From the NCBI GenBank assembly GCA_947375135.1, contig CANCER010000001.1, positions 62,001-126,000 of the forward strand: 64,000 nucleotides of DNA, given 5' to 3'. The position numbers and the translations under genes were made by a program. This stretch comes from Comamonadaceae bacterium. Its GTDB lineage: Bacteria > Pseudomonadota > Gammaproteobacteria > Burkholderiales > Burkholderiaceae_C. Position 1 is the first letter of the stretch, and every line of letters begins with the position of its first letter. Shown here piece after piece: positions 18,645 to 27,305 of the stretch. Below the pieces are notes generated by a model, which made no database searches, was not told the DNA's origin, and worked only from the letters and a program-made list of their open reading frames with translations.

Positions 18645-19520
18645 TTAAAGCCAGTACACCAGAACATAGAGTCCCAGCCAGACCACGTCCACAAAGTGCC
18701 AGTACCAGGCTGCGCCTTCAAAGCCGAAATGGTTGTCGGCGCTGAAATGGCCTTTTTGCAGGCGCAGGGTGATGAACAGCAGCATCAGCATGCCGACCAG
18801 CACGTGAAAGCCATGGAAGCCGGTCAACATGAAGAAGGTGGAGCCATAAACGCCAGAGCTCAGCTTGAGGTTGAACTCGGTATATGCCTCGTGGTACTCA
18901 AAGCCCTGCACGCAGAGGAAGGTTGCACCCAGCAGTACCGTGACCCACATGAAAGCGATGGTCCTGCTGCGGTTGTTCACCAACAGTGCATGGTGAGCGA
19001 TCGTCAAGGTCACGCCGGAAGTCAACAGCAAGGCCGTATTAATGGTCGGCAGCGGCCAGGGACCCATGGTGGTGAAAGATTCCACAATACCGGCAGGCGA
19101 GGCCGTTGCACCGGCAGCCATGCTGGGCCATACGGCCTTGAAACCGGGCCAGAGAATGGAATTATCCAGACTGCCCAGCGCGGGAACCGAGTGCGAACGT
19201 GCCCACCACAGGGCGGTAAAGAAGGCACCGAAGAACATTACTTCTGAGAAGATGAACCAGCTCATGCTCCAGCGGAAGGACAGGTCGATCTTCTTACCGT
19301 ACTGGCCGCTGACGCTCTCGGAAATGGCGTCGCTAAACCACTGGTACAACACGAACAGCCACCAGGCCATGCCAAACATCAGGGAATACTTTCCCCAGTC
19401 TGCGCCGTTCACCCATTGGCCTGCGCCCAGGATGACGAAAAACAGTCCCAGGGCGGCCATGGCCGGATGGCGCGAGGGGCCGGGTACAAAATAGTACGGG
19501 GTTGTTGTGCTTGAACTCAT
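18645..19520 (-). CDS. coxC: cytochrome c oxidase subunit III
   Basis: This 291-aa membrane protein is subunit III of the aa3-type oxidase. It contains the family segments FFAFFTALWWARSH-like (read as FGAFFTALWWARSH), TLTIAHHALL and GFHGFHVLVGMLML, and about seven hydrophobic spans. It follows the DUF2970 gene by 48 bp and ends just before a terminator, so it is the last structural gene of the operon. Length is normal for betaproteobacterial subunit III. Confidence 0.96.
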   Translation of the reverse strand: MSSSTTTPYYFVPGPSRHPAMAALGLFFVILGAGQWVNGADWGKYSLMFGMAWWLFVLYQWFSDAISESVSGQYGKKIDLSFRWSMSWFIFSEVMFFGAFFTALWWARSHSVPALGSLDNSILWPGFKAVWPSMAAGATASPAGIVESFTTMGPWPLPTINTALLLTSGVTLTIAHHALLVNNRSRTIAFMWVTVLLGATFLCVQGFEYHEAYTEFNLKLSSGVYGSTFFMLTGFHGFHVLVGMLMLLFITLRLQKGHFSADNHFGFEGAAWYWHFVDVVWLGLYVLVYWL

Positions 19521-19568
19521 TTCTGCTCCATTACTTCAGATTCTCATAACCACTTGCCGGTCCGTGCC

Positions 19569-19787
19569 CTACTTGGCCACGACCCAATTTACCAAACCAA
19601 TCAGCGACACCACCAGCAGCAGCACCGCGACAAATCCCACCAGCACGACATGCACCGGATTCACCTTGGCAAGGTCGTCCTGGTAGCCCTTGCGGCTGCG
19701 AATACCCAGCATCGACCATGCCACCAGTTTCACACTGCGCGCAAAAGACGCCTTTGGCTGCGGAGCAGCCTCCCGCGATCCACCCAT
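19569..19787 (-). CDS. DUF2970 family small membrane protein
   Basis: This 72-aa protein has a basic, soluble N-terminal half and one C-terminal membrane span (NPVHVVLVGFVAVLLLVVSL). The DUF2970 family is found between ctaG and coxC in betaproteobacteria and has no assigned function. The ATG at 19787 shares one base with the ctaG stop (TGATG), which indicates coupling; a GTG one codon upstream is a less likely start. A role in oxidase assembly or stability is inferred from position. Confidence 0.85.
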   Translation of the reverse strand: MGGSREAAPQPKASFARSVKLVAWSMLGIRSRKGYQDDLAKVNPVHVVLVGFVAVLLLVVSLIGLVNWVVAK

Positions 19788-20386
19788 CACGAACCCTGCC
19801 CCAACAGCGGTGCAGCTTTCACACTCGCCACCGGGGCCGGCGGCGTTCCGCTGCCCACTTCAAAAAACGTGTAGGACAAGGTGATGGTGTTGACATCCTT
19901 GGCCAGCTTGGAATCGATCACGAACACCACTGGCCAGCTTTTCTTCTCGCCGGGCTCCAGCGTGTACTGGTTAAAACAAAAACATTCCACCTTGTTGAAA
20001 TGCGCCTGGGCCTGCTGCGGTGCATAGCTCGGAATCGCTTGGGCCGCCATACGGCGCTTTTGCGTATTCTCAAACTCATACATCACCGTCGTCAGTTCGC
20101 CCGGATGCACTTGCAAGGAGCGTTGCGCCGGCTTGAAATCCCACACACCGCGCGAATTGGCATCAAACTCCACGGTGATGGTGCGGCTCAAGTCCACCTG
20201 CGTATTGGCAGGCAACTTGGCCCGCTCTCCGGGAATCGTCTGTTCACCCAGCGCCAGCACGTTGATGCCGGTCAGCTCGCAAATCGACTTGTACAGAGGC
20301 ACCAAGCCGTAACCAAAGGCGAACATTGCTGCCGTCACCACGGCCAACTTGCCCAGCATCTGTCGGTTCAGGCGCTGCAAATTCAT
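19787..20386 (-). CDS. ctaG: cytochrome c oxidase copper chaperone CtaG/Cox11
   Basis: This 199-aa protein delivers copper to the CuB site of subunit I. It has one N-terminal membrane anchor (KLAVVTAAMFAFGYGLVPLY) and a periplasmic domain with the Cox11 copper motif VECFCFNQYTLEPGE. The gene starts 3 bp after the 38-aa protein and its stop overlaps the DUF2970 start, so it sits in a tightly coupled string between subunits I and III. Confidence 0.95.
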   Translation of the reverse strand: MNLQRLNRQMLGKLAVVTAAMFAFGYGLVPLYKSICELTGINVLALGEQTIPGERAKLPANTQVDLSRTITVEFDANSRGVWDFKPAQRSLQVHPGELTTVMYEFENTQKRRMAAQAIPSYAPQQAQAHFNKVECFCFNQYTLEPGEKKSWPVVFVIDSKLAKDVNTITLSYTFFEVGSGTPPAPVASVKAAPLLGQGS

Positions 20387-20389
20387 GGG

Positions 20390-20506
20390 TTACAGACCCA
20401 GCACAATCATCTTGGCCATAAAGCCGATGAAGAACACCGCTGCCACAGAGGCCAGGATCAGGCCCATGCGCACGTTGGACTTCTTTTGTTCCGGGGTCAG
20501 TGCCAT
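20390..20506 (-). CDS. cytochrome oxidase small assembly protein (38 aa)
   Basis: A very short gene lies in the gap between ctaD and ctaG. The protein starts MALTPEQKKSNVRMGLILA and continues as one hydrophobic helix (about residues 14-37). The ATG at 20506 is 4 bp after the ctaD stop and the TAA ends 3 bp before the ctaG ATG, so the spacing itself argues for a real gene. Comparable one-helix proteins are annotated in this position in other betaproteobacteria. Function is unknown. Confidence 0.85.
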   Translation of the reverse strand: MALTPEQKKSNVRMGLILASVAAVFFIGFMAKMIVLGL

Positions 20507-20510
20507 GGCC

Positions 20511-22133
20511 TTAACCAATCACGCGGGTTGCAGTCGCGTCCAACTTGGGCGGGTGCTCAAAGGTGTGGAAGGGTGCGGGAGAGGGAACTTCCCATTCCAG
20601 GCCTTCAGCACCTTCCCAGGGACGCTGGGGTGCTTGCTCACCCTTGCCACGCATGGCCGGGATGACGATGAAGAAGATGAAGAAGACCTGTGCAAAACCG
20701 AAGGCAAACGCACCCACGGAAGCCAGCGCATTGAAGTCAGCGAACTGCATGGGGTAGTCGGCATAGCGACGCGGCATACCGGCCAGACCCAGAAAGTGCA
20801 TCGGGAAGAAGGTGACGTTAAACGCGATCAGCGACCACCAGAAGTGGATCTTGCCGCGCGTTTCGTTGTACATCACGCCGGTCCACTTCGGGCACCAGTA
20901 GTAGAAACCGGCGAACATGGCAAACAGCGAACCGGCCACCAGCACATAGTGGAAGTGGGCCACCACATAATAGGTGTCCTGCAACTGGATGTCGATAGGC
21001 GCCATCGCCAGTATCAGGCCGGTAAAACCACCCATGGTGAACACGAAAATGAAGCCCACAGCAAACAGCATGGGGGTCTCAAACGTCATGGAGCCGCGCC
21101 ACATGGTGGCAATCCAGTTGAAGATCTTCACGGCGGTCGGCACGGCGATCAGCATGGTGGCGTACATGAAAAACAACTGACCTGTCACCGGCATGCCGGT
21201 GGTGAACATGTGGTGCGCCCAGACGATGAACGACAGAATCGCAATCGAGGACGTGGCATAAACCATGGAGGCGTAACCGAACAGCCGCTTGCGGGCAAAG
21301 GCCGGCACGATCTGGCTGATGATGCCGAAGGCCGGCAAGATCATGATGTACACCTCGGGATGGCCGAAGAACCAGAAGATGTGCTGATACATCACCGGGT
21401 CACCGCCGCCGGCGGGATTGAAGAAGCTAGTGCCGAAGTGGCGGTCCGTCAAAGTCATGGTGATGGCACCGGCCAACACAGGCATCACGGCGATCAACAG
21501 GTAAGCAGTAATCAACCAGGTCCAGGCGAACATGGGCATCTTCATCAGCGTCATGCCGGGAGCGCGCATGTTCAGGATGGTGACGATGATGTTGATCGAA
21601 CCCATGATGGAAGAGGCACCCAGGATATGCATGGCAAAAATGCCGGCGTCCATCGATGGGCCCATTTGCAGGGTCAGCGGTGCGTACAAGGTCCAACCGG
21701 CAGCGGGTGCGCCACCTGGCATGAAGAACGAACCCGCCAGCATCGCGCCGGCAGGAATCATCAGCCAGAAGCTGAAGTTATTCATGCGGGCAAAGGCCAT
21801 ATCGGCCGCGCCGATCTGCAACGGAATCATCCAGTTCGCAAAGCCCACGAAGCCCGGCATGATGGCGCCGAACACCATGATCAAACCGTGCATGGTGGTC
21901 AGCGAGTTAAACAACTCGGGATTGACAAATTGCAGACCGGGCTGGAACAGCTCGGCACGGATCAGCAGCGCCAAAACGCCGCCGATCATCAGCATGGTCA
22001 AGCTGAACATCATGTACAGGGTACCGATGTCCTTGTGGTTGGTTGCGAACACCCAACGACGCCAGCCCGTGGGGGCGTGGTGGTCGTCATGGTGGTCATG
22101 GGCGTGCTCGGGATGGCCTAGGACTGCGCTCAT
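20511..22133 (-). CDS. ctaD: cytochrome c oxidase subunit I (aa3 type)
   Basis: This 540-aa protein holds heme a and the heme a3-CuB centre. The sequence shows [10 protein letters not shown] (heme a His), the CuB and cross-link motif [16 protein letters not shown] with two CuB His residues, and [10 protein letters not shown] with the heme a3 and heme a His ligands. About twelve membrane spans are visible. A His-rich N-terminus ([14 protein letters not shown]) is common in Burkholderiales. It lies 57 bp after coxB and leads into the 38-aa gene and ctaG. Confidence 0.97.
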   Translation of the reverse strand: MSAVLGHPEHAHDHHDDHHAPTGWRRWVFATNHKDIGTLYMMFSLTMLMIGGVLALLIRAELFQPGLQFVNPELFNSLTTMHGLIMVFGAIMPGFVGFANWMIPLQIGAADMAFARMNNFSFWLMIPAGAMLAGSFFMPGGAPAAGWTLYAPLTLQMGPSMDAGIFAMHILGASSIMGSINIIVTILNMRAPGMTLMKMPMFAWTWLITAYLLIAVMPVLAGAITMTLTDRHFGTSFFNPAGGGDPVMYQHIFWFFGHPEVYIMILPAFGIISQIVPAFARKRLFGYASMVYATSSIAILSFIVWAHHMFTTGMPVTGQLFFMYATMLIAVPTAVKIFNWIATMWRGSMTFETPMLFAVGFIFVFTMGGFTGLILAMAPIDIQLQDTYYVVAHFHYVLVAGSLFAMFAGFYYWCPKWTGVMYNETRGKIHFWWSLIAFNVTFFPMHFLGLAGMPRRYADYPMQFADFNALASVGAFAFGFAQVFFIFFIVIPAMRGKGEQAPQRPWEGAEGLEWEVPSPAPFHTFEHPPKLDATATRVIG

Positions 22134-22190
22134 TTTTTCTTCCTTGTCAATTCACTTCTGGGGGTCTTGCTTGTAATGCTGTAACAGCGA

Positions 22191-23381
22191 TTACTTGCGC
22201 AAGGCCTGGACTTCGGCGGGCTGCACCAGCTGGCCGGTCTTGTTCGACCAATGGTTCTTGGTGTAACTGATCACGGCTGCAATGTCCGTATCGCTCAGCG
22301 ACTTCCACGATGGCATGGCGCCGTTGTTCTGGCCATTCAACAGCACATGGATTTGCTTGCTCTTGTCGGCGTCCAGCACCACAGCGGCACCATCAAGCGG
22401 CTTGATTGGGCCAGCGCCCTTGCCATTGGGCTGGTGGCAGGACACGCAGGAGCCCGGCGCGTTGTAAACTTTCTCGCCGCGCGCAAGGATCTCATCCAGG
22501 GCCCAGACCTTGGCTGGATCGTCCAGCTTGGCTGCCATCTTCTTGGTCTCTACCGCCACCCAGGCGCTGTAATCCTCTGCCGACAACACCCTCACGTGGA
22601 TGGGCATGTAGGCGTGCTCCTTGCCACACAGCTCGGCGCACTGTCCGTAGAAATCGCCCGTTTTCTCGGCGCGGAACCAGGTGTCACGCACAAAGCCGGG
22701 AATCGCATCCTGCTTGATACCGAAGGCCGGCACCATAAAGGCGTGAATCACGTCGTTGGCCGTGGTGATGATGCGCACTTTTTTGCCCACAGGCACCACC
22801 AGCGGGTTGTCCACCTTGAGCAGGTAGTTGTCCACGACTTCGCCCTTCTTGGGACCGCCGTTGTTGGACATTTCGCGCTGCGCCAGGTCCAGCGTGGAGA
22901 TGAAGCCAATGCCTTCGCCTTCGCCCTTGAGGTAGTCGTAGCCCCATTTCCACTGCATGCCGGTGGCCTTGATGGTCAGGTCGGCGTTGGTAGTGTCTTT
23001 CATGGCGACCACGGTCTTGGTGGCCATCAGGCCCATGGCCACGACGATGATGAAGGGGGTCAGCGTCCAGGCGATTTCAACCGCAACGCTTTCATGAAAC
23101 AAGGCTGCCTTGTGACCGACCGACTTGCGGTGCTTCCAGATGGAATAGAACATCACCGCAAACACAGCGACAAAGATCACCACGCATACGATCAACATAA
23201 ACCAATGCAACCAAGCCTGGTCGGCCGAAATCTTGGTTACACCGTTGGTCAGGTTCAGCTGGTTTACCGAAGGCCCGCCAGGAAGGCTATTCGTGGCATG
23301 CGCCATCGTGAACACCGTGGTACCCGCCCAAATGGCTACAGACCGTAGCCCGGATGCCAGCCAATTCAAAACGCTCTTCAT
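22191..23381 (-). CDS. coxB: cytochrome c oxidase subunit II with C-terminal cytochrome c domain
   Basis: This 396-aa protein accepts electrons into the oxidase. It has a signal peptide ending near MAHA, two membrane helices, and the CuA motif FYGQCAELCGKEHAYMPIHV with an upstream His in VIHAFMVPAFG. An extra C-terminal heme c domain follows (SCVSCH near residue 313, with the Met ligand probably in GAMPSW). The start at 23381 gives the signal peptide and is preceded by GAGGTAAG; a frame reaching 23510 lacks family content. It opens the oxidase operon, and the 180 bp upstream should hold the promoter. Confidence 0.96.
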   Translation of the reverse strand: MKSVLNWLASGLRSVAIWAGTTVFTMAHATNSLPGGPSVNQLNLTNGVTKISADQAWLHWFMLIVCVVIFVAVFAVMFYSIWKHRKSVGHKAALFHESVAVEIAWTLTPFIIVVAMGLMATKTVVAMKDTTNADLTIKATGMQWKWGYDYLKGEGEGIGFISTLDLAQREMSNNGGPKKGEVVDNYLLKVDNPLVVPVGKKVRIITTANDVIHAFMVPAFGIKQDAIPGFVRDTWFRAEKTGDFYGQCAELCGKEHAYMPIHVRVLSAEDYSAWVAVETKKMAAKLDDPAKVWALDEILARGEKVYNAPGSCVSCHQPNGKGAGPIKPLDGAAVVLDADKSKQIHVLLNGQNNGAMPSWKSLSDTDIAAVISYTKNHWSNKTGQLVQPAEVQALRK

Positions 23382-23560
23382 CGTTCTTACCTCTATGTTG
23401 CTTCGGTATGTCATCTCACTGGCTGGAATGAACCGCAATCGCAGCAGGCAAATCGCATGAGTCTCCCAGACAATATTCGAGGGCGATTGTAGCCCAGCAC
23501 CTCGCCTCAAGCTGGGCCTAAGGACACTGTGTCAAGCACGAATGTCAGAAATTCTTGAGA

Positions 23561-24448
23561 TTAGGGTTTGACCTGCCGCAAAGATCTGCGCATTGCTTCC
23601 AAAGAGACCCGGGTTTCTGACGAAAGCGTCAGCTTGGGGAGCGGTTTGAATGCATGCCCGTACACCACTTCAAAAGTCAGCGACAGCCGACCATCGGGTC
23701 CTCGCAACGCGCGCTCAAGCTCTGCGCAAAGTATGCCGTGCCAGTGCCTGCCGCGCAATGCGGGAAAACGATCGGTATGCAGATTGCGCCCCAACTCCCT
23801 GAGATCGCTCAGCAGCTTGTCGGCGGACGAATAGGTGAGCGTGATGCGCTCCATGTCCATGATGGGCTCGGCAAATCCCGCATGCACCAGCATGTCGCCC
23901 CAATCGTGCATGTCGGTGAATTGGTGACTCGGTTCCGGCCAACCCAGGCGGGCATACACCGGGCGGAGCTCACGCAAAGTGTCGGGCCCCAGGCAGGAAA
24001 ACATCAGAAAACCATCCACTGCCAGCATCGCATGCCACTGCTGGATCAGCGCCTGCGGATCAGCCTCCATGTGCAGCGCCATATTGGCCCAGAGCATGTC
24101 CACCGGTTGGGCCGGCTCGGCGAACTGCGGGTCGGGCGTGCGCCAGCGTGCCGGCTTCCACCAGGCTTGCTGAAGTTGGGCGCGCGCCATCCGGGTTTGC
24201 GCCTCGGTGCCCTGCTGAACAAAGCCCTGCGCCTGGGGGTAACGGCGCACCAGTTGCTCATGCACCTGGCGTCCGCCATGCAGGGGACTCCAGTGCAGCC
24301 AGCTTGCGGGGGTGCGCACGATCCACTGCAGACGCTCTTCCATGCGGCGTGCCACCTCCTCGTGCAGCCAGGGTGACTGCACTGGCAGCTGCGCGGACCA
24401 GCGCAAGGCGGCCGATGGATCAATGGTGGGAGGGCGTTGCGTGCTCAT
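23561..24448 (-). CDS. SAM-dependent methyltransferase, BioC-like
   Basis: This 295-aa protein resembles the proteobacterial malonyl-ACP O-methyltransferase (BioC) group. It has a VDMLWANMALHMEADP segment where the SAM domain normally has its post-motif region, and MLAVDGFLMFSCLGPDTLRELRP downstream. The usual glycine-rich SAM motif near residue 55-70 is not clear (HWSPLHGG), so activity is uncertain. The start at 24448 (MSTQRPPTIDPSA) is preferred to one 16 codons upstream, which would collide with comF. It is divergent from comF with 36 bp between starts. Confidence 0.75.
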   Translation of the reverse strand: MSTQRPPTIDPSAALRWSAQLPVQSPWLHEEVARRMEERLQWIVRTPASWLHWSPLHGGRQVHEQLVRRYPQAQGFVQQGTEAQTRMARAQLQQAWWKPARWRTPDPQFAEPAQPVDMLWANMALHMEADPQALIQQWHAMLAVDGFLMFSCLGPDTLRELRPVYARLGWPEPSHQFTDMHDWGDMLVHAGFAEPIMDMERITLTYSSADKLLSDLRELGRNLHTDRFPALRGRHWHGILCAELERALRGPDGRLSLTFEVVYGHAFKPLPKLTLSSETRVSLEAMRRSLRQVKP

Positions 24449-24484
24449 AGACCTTGGTAATGGGTGGGCCAGTATATTGGCGCC

Positions 24485-25180
24485 ATGTTCCGCCACTTGC
24501 TATCAGGGCTATCGCGCCGCGTTCCCAGCCAATGCGCGGTCTGCCATGCCTGGCCGTCCAGGCCCGTGTGCGATGACTGCGTGCAGCGCTTTGGCCAACC
24601 GGTGCCAAGGTGCCAGACATGCGCCCTGCCCGTGCTGCCCGGCATGCACCAGTGCGGCACCTGCATACGGCAGCCGCCGCCACTGAATCAGACCTTGGCC
24701 GCTGTGCCGTATGACTACCCCTGGTCTGGCCTGATGACCGAATTCAAATTCCACGCGCACACCGGCTGGGCCCGCAGCTTTGCTATGCTGATGCGCAGCG
24801 CGCCGTGGGTCGAGCCTGCGCTCGATGCAGCCGACTGGCTGCTGCCCATGCCGCTGTCCATCGGGCGGCTACAAGAGCGAGGCTTTAACCAGGCGCTGCT
24901 GCTGGCGCGCGCCCTCGAGCCGACCAAGGTGGAAGCCGGCATCTTGCTGCGCGTGAAGGAAACAGCGCCGCAAAGCAGCCTGACGCGCCGGCAACGTCTG
25001 GTTGGTGTGCGCGGCGCCTACGCGCTCGAACCCTTGCGCGCAGCCGAGGTGCCAAACAAGCGCGTGGTCCTGGTGGATGATGTGATGACGACGGGAGCCT
25101 CGCTGCACGCCGCTGCGACGGTTCTGCGCCAGGCCGGCGCCACGCACATCACGGCACTGGTGTTTGCGCGTACGGAATAA
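24485..25180 (+). CDS. ComF family phosphoribosyltransferase-like protein
   Basis: This 231-aa protein has an N-terminal zinc-finger-like region with four Cys pairs (CAVC, CDDC, CQTC, CGTC) and a C-terminal phosphoribosyltransferase fold with the PRPP-binding motif VVLVDDVMTTGASLHAA. ComF proteins act in DNA uptake in competent bacteria and are widely present elsewhere with an undefined role. The ATG at 24485 was preferred to a GTG seven codons upstream. It is followed by trmL after 7 bp, so the two are likely cotranscribed. Confidence 0.9.
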   Translation: MFRHLLSGLSRRVPSQCAVCHAWPSRPVCDDCVQRFGQPVPRCQTCALPVLPGMHQCGTCIRQPPPLNQTLAAVPYDYPWSGLMTEFKFHAHTGWARSFAMLMRSAPWVEPALDAADWLLPMPLSIGRLQERGFNQALLLARALEPTKVEAGILLRVKETAPQSSLTRRQRLVGVRGAYALEPLRAAEVPNKRVVLVDDVMTTGASLHAAATVLRQAGATHITALVFARTE

Positions 25181-25187
25181 TCGCGGC

Positions 25188-25649
25188 ATGTTTCATATCG
25201 TTCTGGTCGAGCCCGAGATCCCCCCCAATACCGGCAACGTCATCCGCCTGGCCGCCAACACCGGCTGCCATCTGCACCTGGTGGAGCCGCTGGGCTTTTC
25301 CATGGAGGACAAGCAGATGCGCCGTGCAGGACTGGATTACCACGAGTACGCCACACTCAAGCGCCATGCCGGCTGGCAGGCCTTTCTGGAGGAGGAATTG
25401 CCCGATCCGGTGCGCATGTTCACCCTCACCACCCGGGGCACGCGCAGCCCGTATGCGGTGGCATTCAAGCCCGGGGACTGGCTGGTATTCGGATCGGAAA
25501 CCAAAGGCATCTCCGACACCGTGCGCGCCAGCTTCGGCCCGGCACAGAGCCTGAAGCTGCCCATGCGCGAAGGCCAGCGCAGCCTGAATTTATCCAATGC
25601 GGTCGCTGTGACAGTGTTCGAAGCCTGGCGGCAGAACGGCTTCGCATAG
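25188..25649 (+). CDS. trmL: tRNA (cytidine(34)-2'-O)-methyltransferase
   Basis: This 153-aa SPOUT-family enzyme methylates the 2'-OH of the wobble base in leucine tRNAs. It has the three knot motifs: PEIPPNTGNVIRLAANTG at the start, LVFGSETKGI in the middle and QRSLNLSNAVAVTVFE near the end. The ATG at 25188 fits the family N-terminus MFHIVLVEPEIP; the upstream in-frame extension overlaps comF and is not needed. Length is standard for TrmL. Confidence 0.95.
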   Translation: MFHIVLVEPEIPPNTGNVIRLAANTGCHLHLVEPLGFSMEDKQMRRAGLDYHEYATLKRHAGWQAFLEEELPDPVRMFTLTTRGTRSPYAVAFKPGDWLVFGSETKGISDTVRASFGPAQSLKLPMREGQRSLNLSNAVAVTVFEAWRQNGFA

Positions 25650-25684
25650 CGGCAGCCCGGCGCCAGGCTGCGCAGTACGCAGCG

Positions 25685-25934
25685 TCAGCGCAGGTCCAGC
25701 CACTCGCAAATTGGTTGCCAAAGTTCCAGATCCTGCGCCACCTGCGTATGCGCGACATCGAACACTGTCAGACCTTGCGCCGTCAGGTGGATGCCACAGC
25801 TTGCTGGACTGCTGCCTGTCGGCATCGCCCAGCAGCACGGCATGTCCGCGCGACGCAAAATAGCCCGCAATCTGGGTTGACAGGGTGGACTTGCCCACGC
25901 CGCCCTTGGGATTTGCAATCACAACCACCGGCAT
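25685..25934 (-). pseudogene. ParA-family ATPase remnant with the middle deleted
   Basis: The first 46 codons encode a good ParA/MinD N-terminus with the deviant Walker A ANPKGGVGKST and GHAVLLGDADRQQSSKLW. The frame then breaks near 25795. A second frame continues with GLTVFDVAHTQVAQDLELW and a stop, which resembles the C-terminal tail of the same family. About 120-130 residues between them are missing, so this is an internally deleted and frameshifted gene. Deletion size is an estimate from family length. Confidence 0.85.
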
Positions 25935-25996
25935 AGCGATCTCCTTCGAAATGAAGCACTCTTGCTATGGACTTGCGCCGTGCTACGCTCTGCGCC

Positions 25997-26431
25997 ATGT
26001 TTAGTCCCTCCCAAGAAGACGTACGCCGCTTTTTCTGTGAAGCCTTTGCCAAGGCCCGCGATGGCAAGCCATTGGAAGCCATTGAAACCCTGGCCGCGCG
26101 CTGGATGGACGAGCATCCCGAATACCACAGCGACTTTTCTGATCTGGACGCCGCGCTGGCCAGCATGCAGGTGGTAACCGAGGGCATGACCAATCCCTTT
26201 TTGCACCTGTCCATGCACCTGTCGATCAGCGAGCAGTGCAGCATTGACCAGCCCCGCGGCATCCGCCAGGCGGTGGAACTGCTGACGCACAAGCGCAACT
26301 CTCTGCACCATGCGCACCACGAAGCCATGGAGTGCCTGGGGAGCATGCTGTGGGAGAGCCAGCAGGCCGGCAAACCACCGGATGGCAACAGCTACATTGC
26401 CTGCATTCAGCGCCACGCCACGCGCGACTGA
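25997..26431 (+). CDS. DUF1841 family protein
   Basis: This 144-aa protein matches the DUF1841 family of betaproteobacterial proteins without known function. It begins MFSPSQEDVRRFFCEAF and has the His-rich motif NPFLHLSMHLSISEQ and a later LHHAHHEAMECLG. The His clusters could bind metal, but no fold assignment was possible by eye. The ATG at 25997 is preferred over one ten codons upstream. It stands alone, with a terminator after it. Confidence 0.8.
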   Translation: MFSPSQEDVRRFFCEAFAKARDGKPLEAIETLAARWMDEHPEYHSDFSDLDAALASMQVVTEGMTNPFLHLSMHLSISEQCSIDQPRGIRQAVELLTHKRNSLHHAHHEAMECLGSMLWESQQAGKPPDGNSYIACIQRHATRD

Positions 26432-26469
26432 ATCATCCGCATCGACCCAGCCGGTGCCGCCGGCACAAC

Positions 26470-26498
26470 AAAAAAGCCGCTCACTGAGCGGCTTTTTT
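26470..26498. terminator. intrinsic terminator between the DUF1841 gene and cytochrome c4
   Basis: GCCGCT and AGCGGC (extendable to GCCGCTCA/TGAGCGGC) form a stem with A-run and T-run flanks of six bases on either side. Genes on both strands converge on it, so it is probably used in both directions. Confidence 0.92.
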
Positions 26499-26520
26499 GG
26501 GGGTCACGTGTCGGCAGTGC

Positions 26521-27189
26521 TTAGCGGAAACGGCTTTCGGGAACCGTCTTCAGGTCCGTAGGCAGGCTGCTCACGTAGTTGGCGATTTGCTTCAGCTCCG
26601 CATTGGAGAACTGCTTTGCCACACCACCCATGATCGCGTTGTTGCGCCCGACCTGGGGGTTGGCAGCATCCGCCTTGTAGGACTTGAGTGCCACAAACAG
26701 GTAGTCACCATGCTGACCGGCGATACGGGGGTAACTGGGGGCAATCGGGGCGCTGAAATTGGCGCCATGGCAGGACACGCAATTGCCTTTTGCCACCAAA
26801 GCGGCTGCATCACCGGTTGCAGCAGGTGCAGAGGCCAATGCAGTCGCACCCTCCGTCACGCCGCTGGATGCATAGAACGCAGACAGATCGGCAATATCCT
26901 GATCGGAAAGGGAAGTCGCAACGCCACGCATGGTGGGATGTTTGCGATCGCCCTTTTTGTAGGCGTTCAGCGCGCTGGCAATGTAGGCTGCGCCCTGTCC
27001 GGAGATTTTGGGTACTTTGTAGACTTCAGGAAAGCTGGCCTGGTAACCGATGATGCCGTGGCAGCCGATGCACATTGCATTCTTTTTGGCGCCCATCTTG
27101 GCATCGCCCTGGAGCTCCTGCGCTTGCACAGACACAAGGGTCACACACGCGACAAGCGCGATGGCTACGGAAGAGAGCAGTTTGTTCAT
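26521..27189 (-). CDS. cytochrome c4-type diheme cytochrome
   Basis: This 222-aa periplasmic protein has a signal peptide (MNKLLSSVAIALVACVTLVS, cut after VQA) and two heme c motifs, CIGCH and CVSCH, one in each half. Met ligands probably lie in HPTMRGVA and NAIMGGVA. The two-domain layout and length fit cytochrome c4, an electron donor to terminal oxidases. The start at 27189 was chosen over a GTG-type start six codons upstream because it begins the signal peptide. It is divergent from the MoxR gene. Confidence 0.93.
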   Translation of the reverse strand: MNKLLSSVAIALVACVTLVSVQAQELQGDAKMGAKKNAMCIGCHGIIGYQASFPEVYKVPKISGQGAAYIASALNAYKKGDRKHPTMRGVATSLSDQDIADLSAFYASSGVTEGATALASAPAATGDAAALVAKGNCVSCHGANFSAPIAPSYPRIAGQHGDYLFVALKSYKADAANPQVGRNNAIMGGVAKQFSNAELKQIANYVSSLPTDLKTVPESRFR

Positions 27190-27234
27190 TTTGCGCGGAC
27201 AATCCAAGAATGATTGGGTTAAATTGACTGGGGC

Positions 27235-27240
27235 ATTATA
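27235..27240 (-). promoter_or_regulatory. candidate -10 box of the cytochrome c4 promoter
   Basis: Read on the - strand the bases are TATAAT, a perfect sigma-70 -10 hexamer, 45 bp before the cytochrome start. No convincing -35 box was found at 16-18 bp, so the site may be extended or activator-dependent. Confidence 0.4.
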
Positions 27241-27305
27241 TCGGCCCGCCCCGGTGATTTACGCACTCTTTGATCCTGATCAACCCCAAGCCTTCCACAT
27301 TCGCC

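Noticed and set aside
20349..22121. Long + strand frame opposite ctaD
   Set aside because: It is a His-rich, Arg-rich antisense frame of subunit I, which has all its heme and copper ligands on the - strand.
27224..27239. TTGACT followed by CATTAT as a promoter for moxR
   Set aside because: The two boxes are only four bases apart, so they cannot form a sigma-70 promoter on the + strand. The same bases fit a -10 box on the - strand better.
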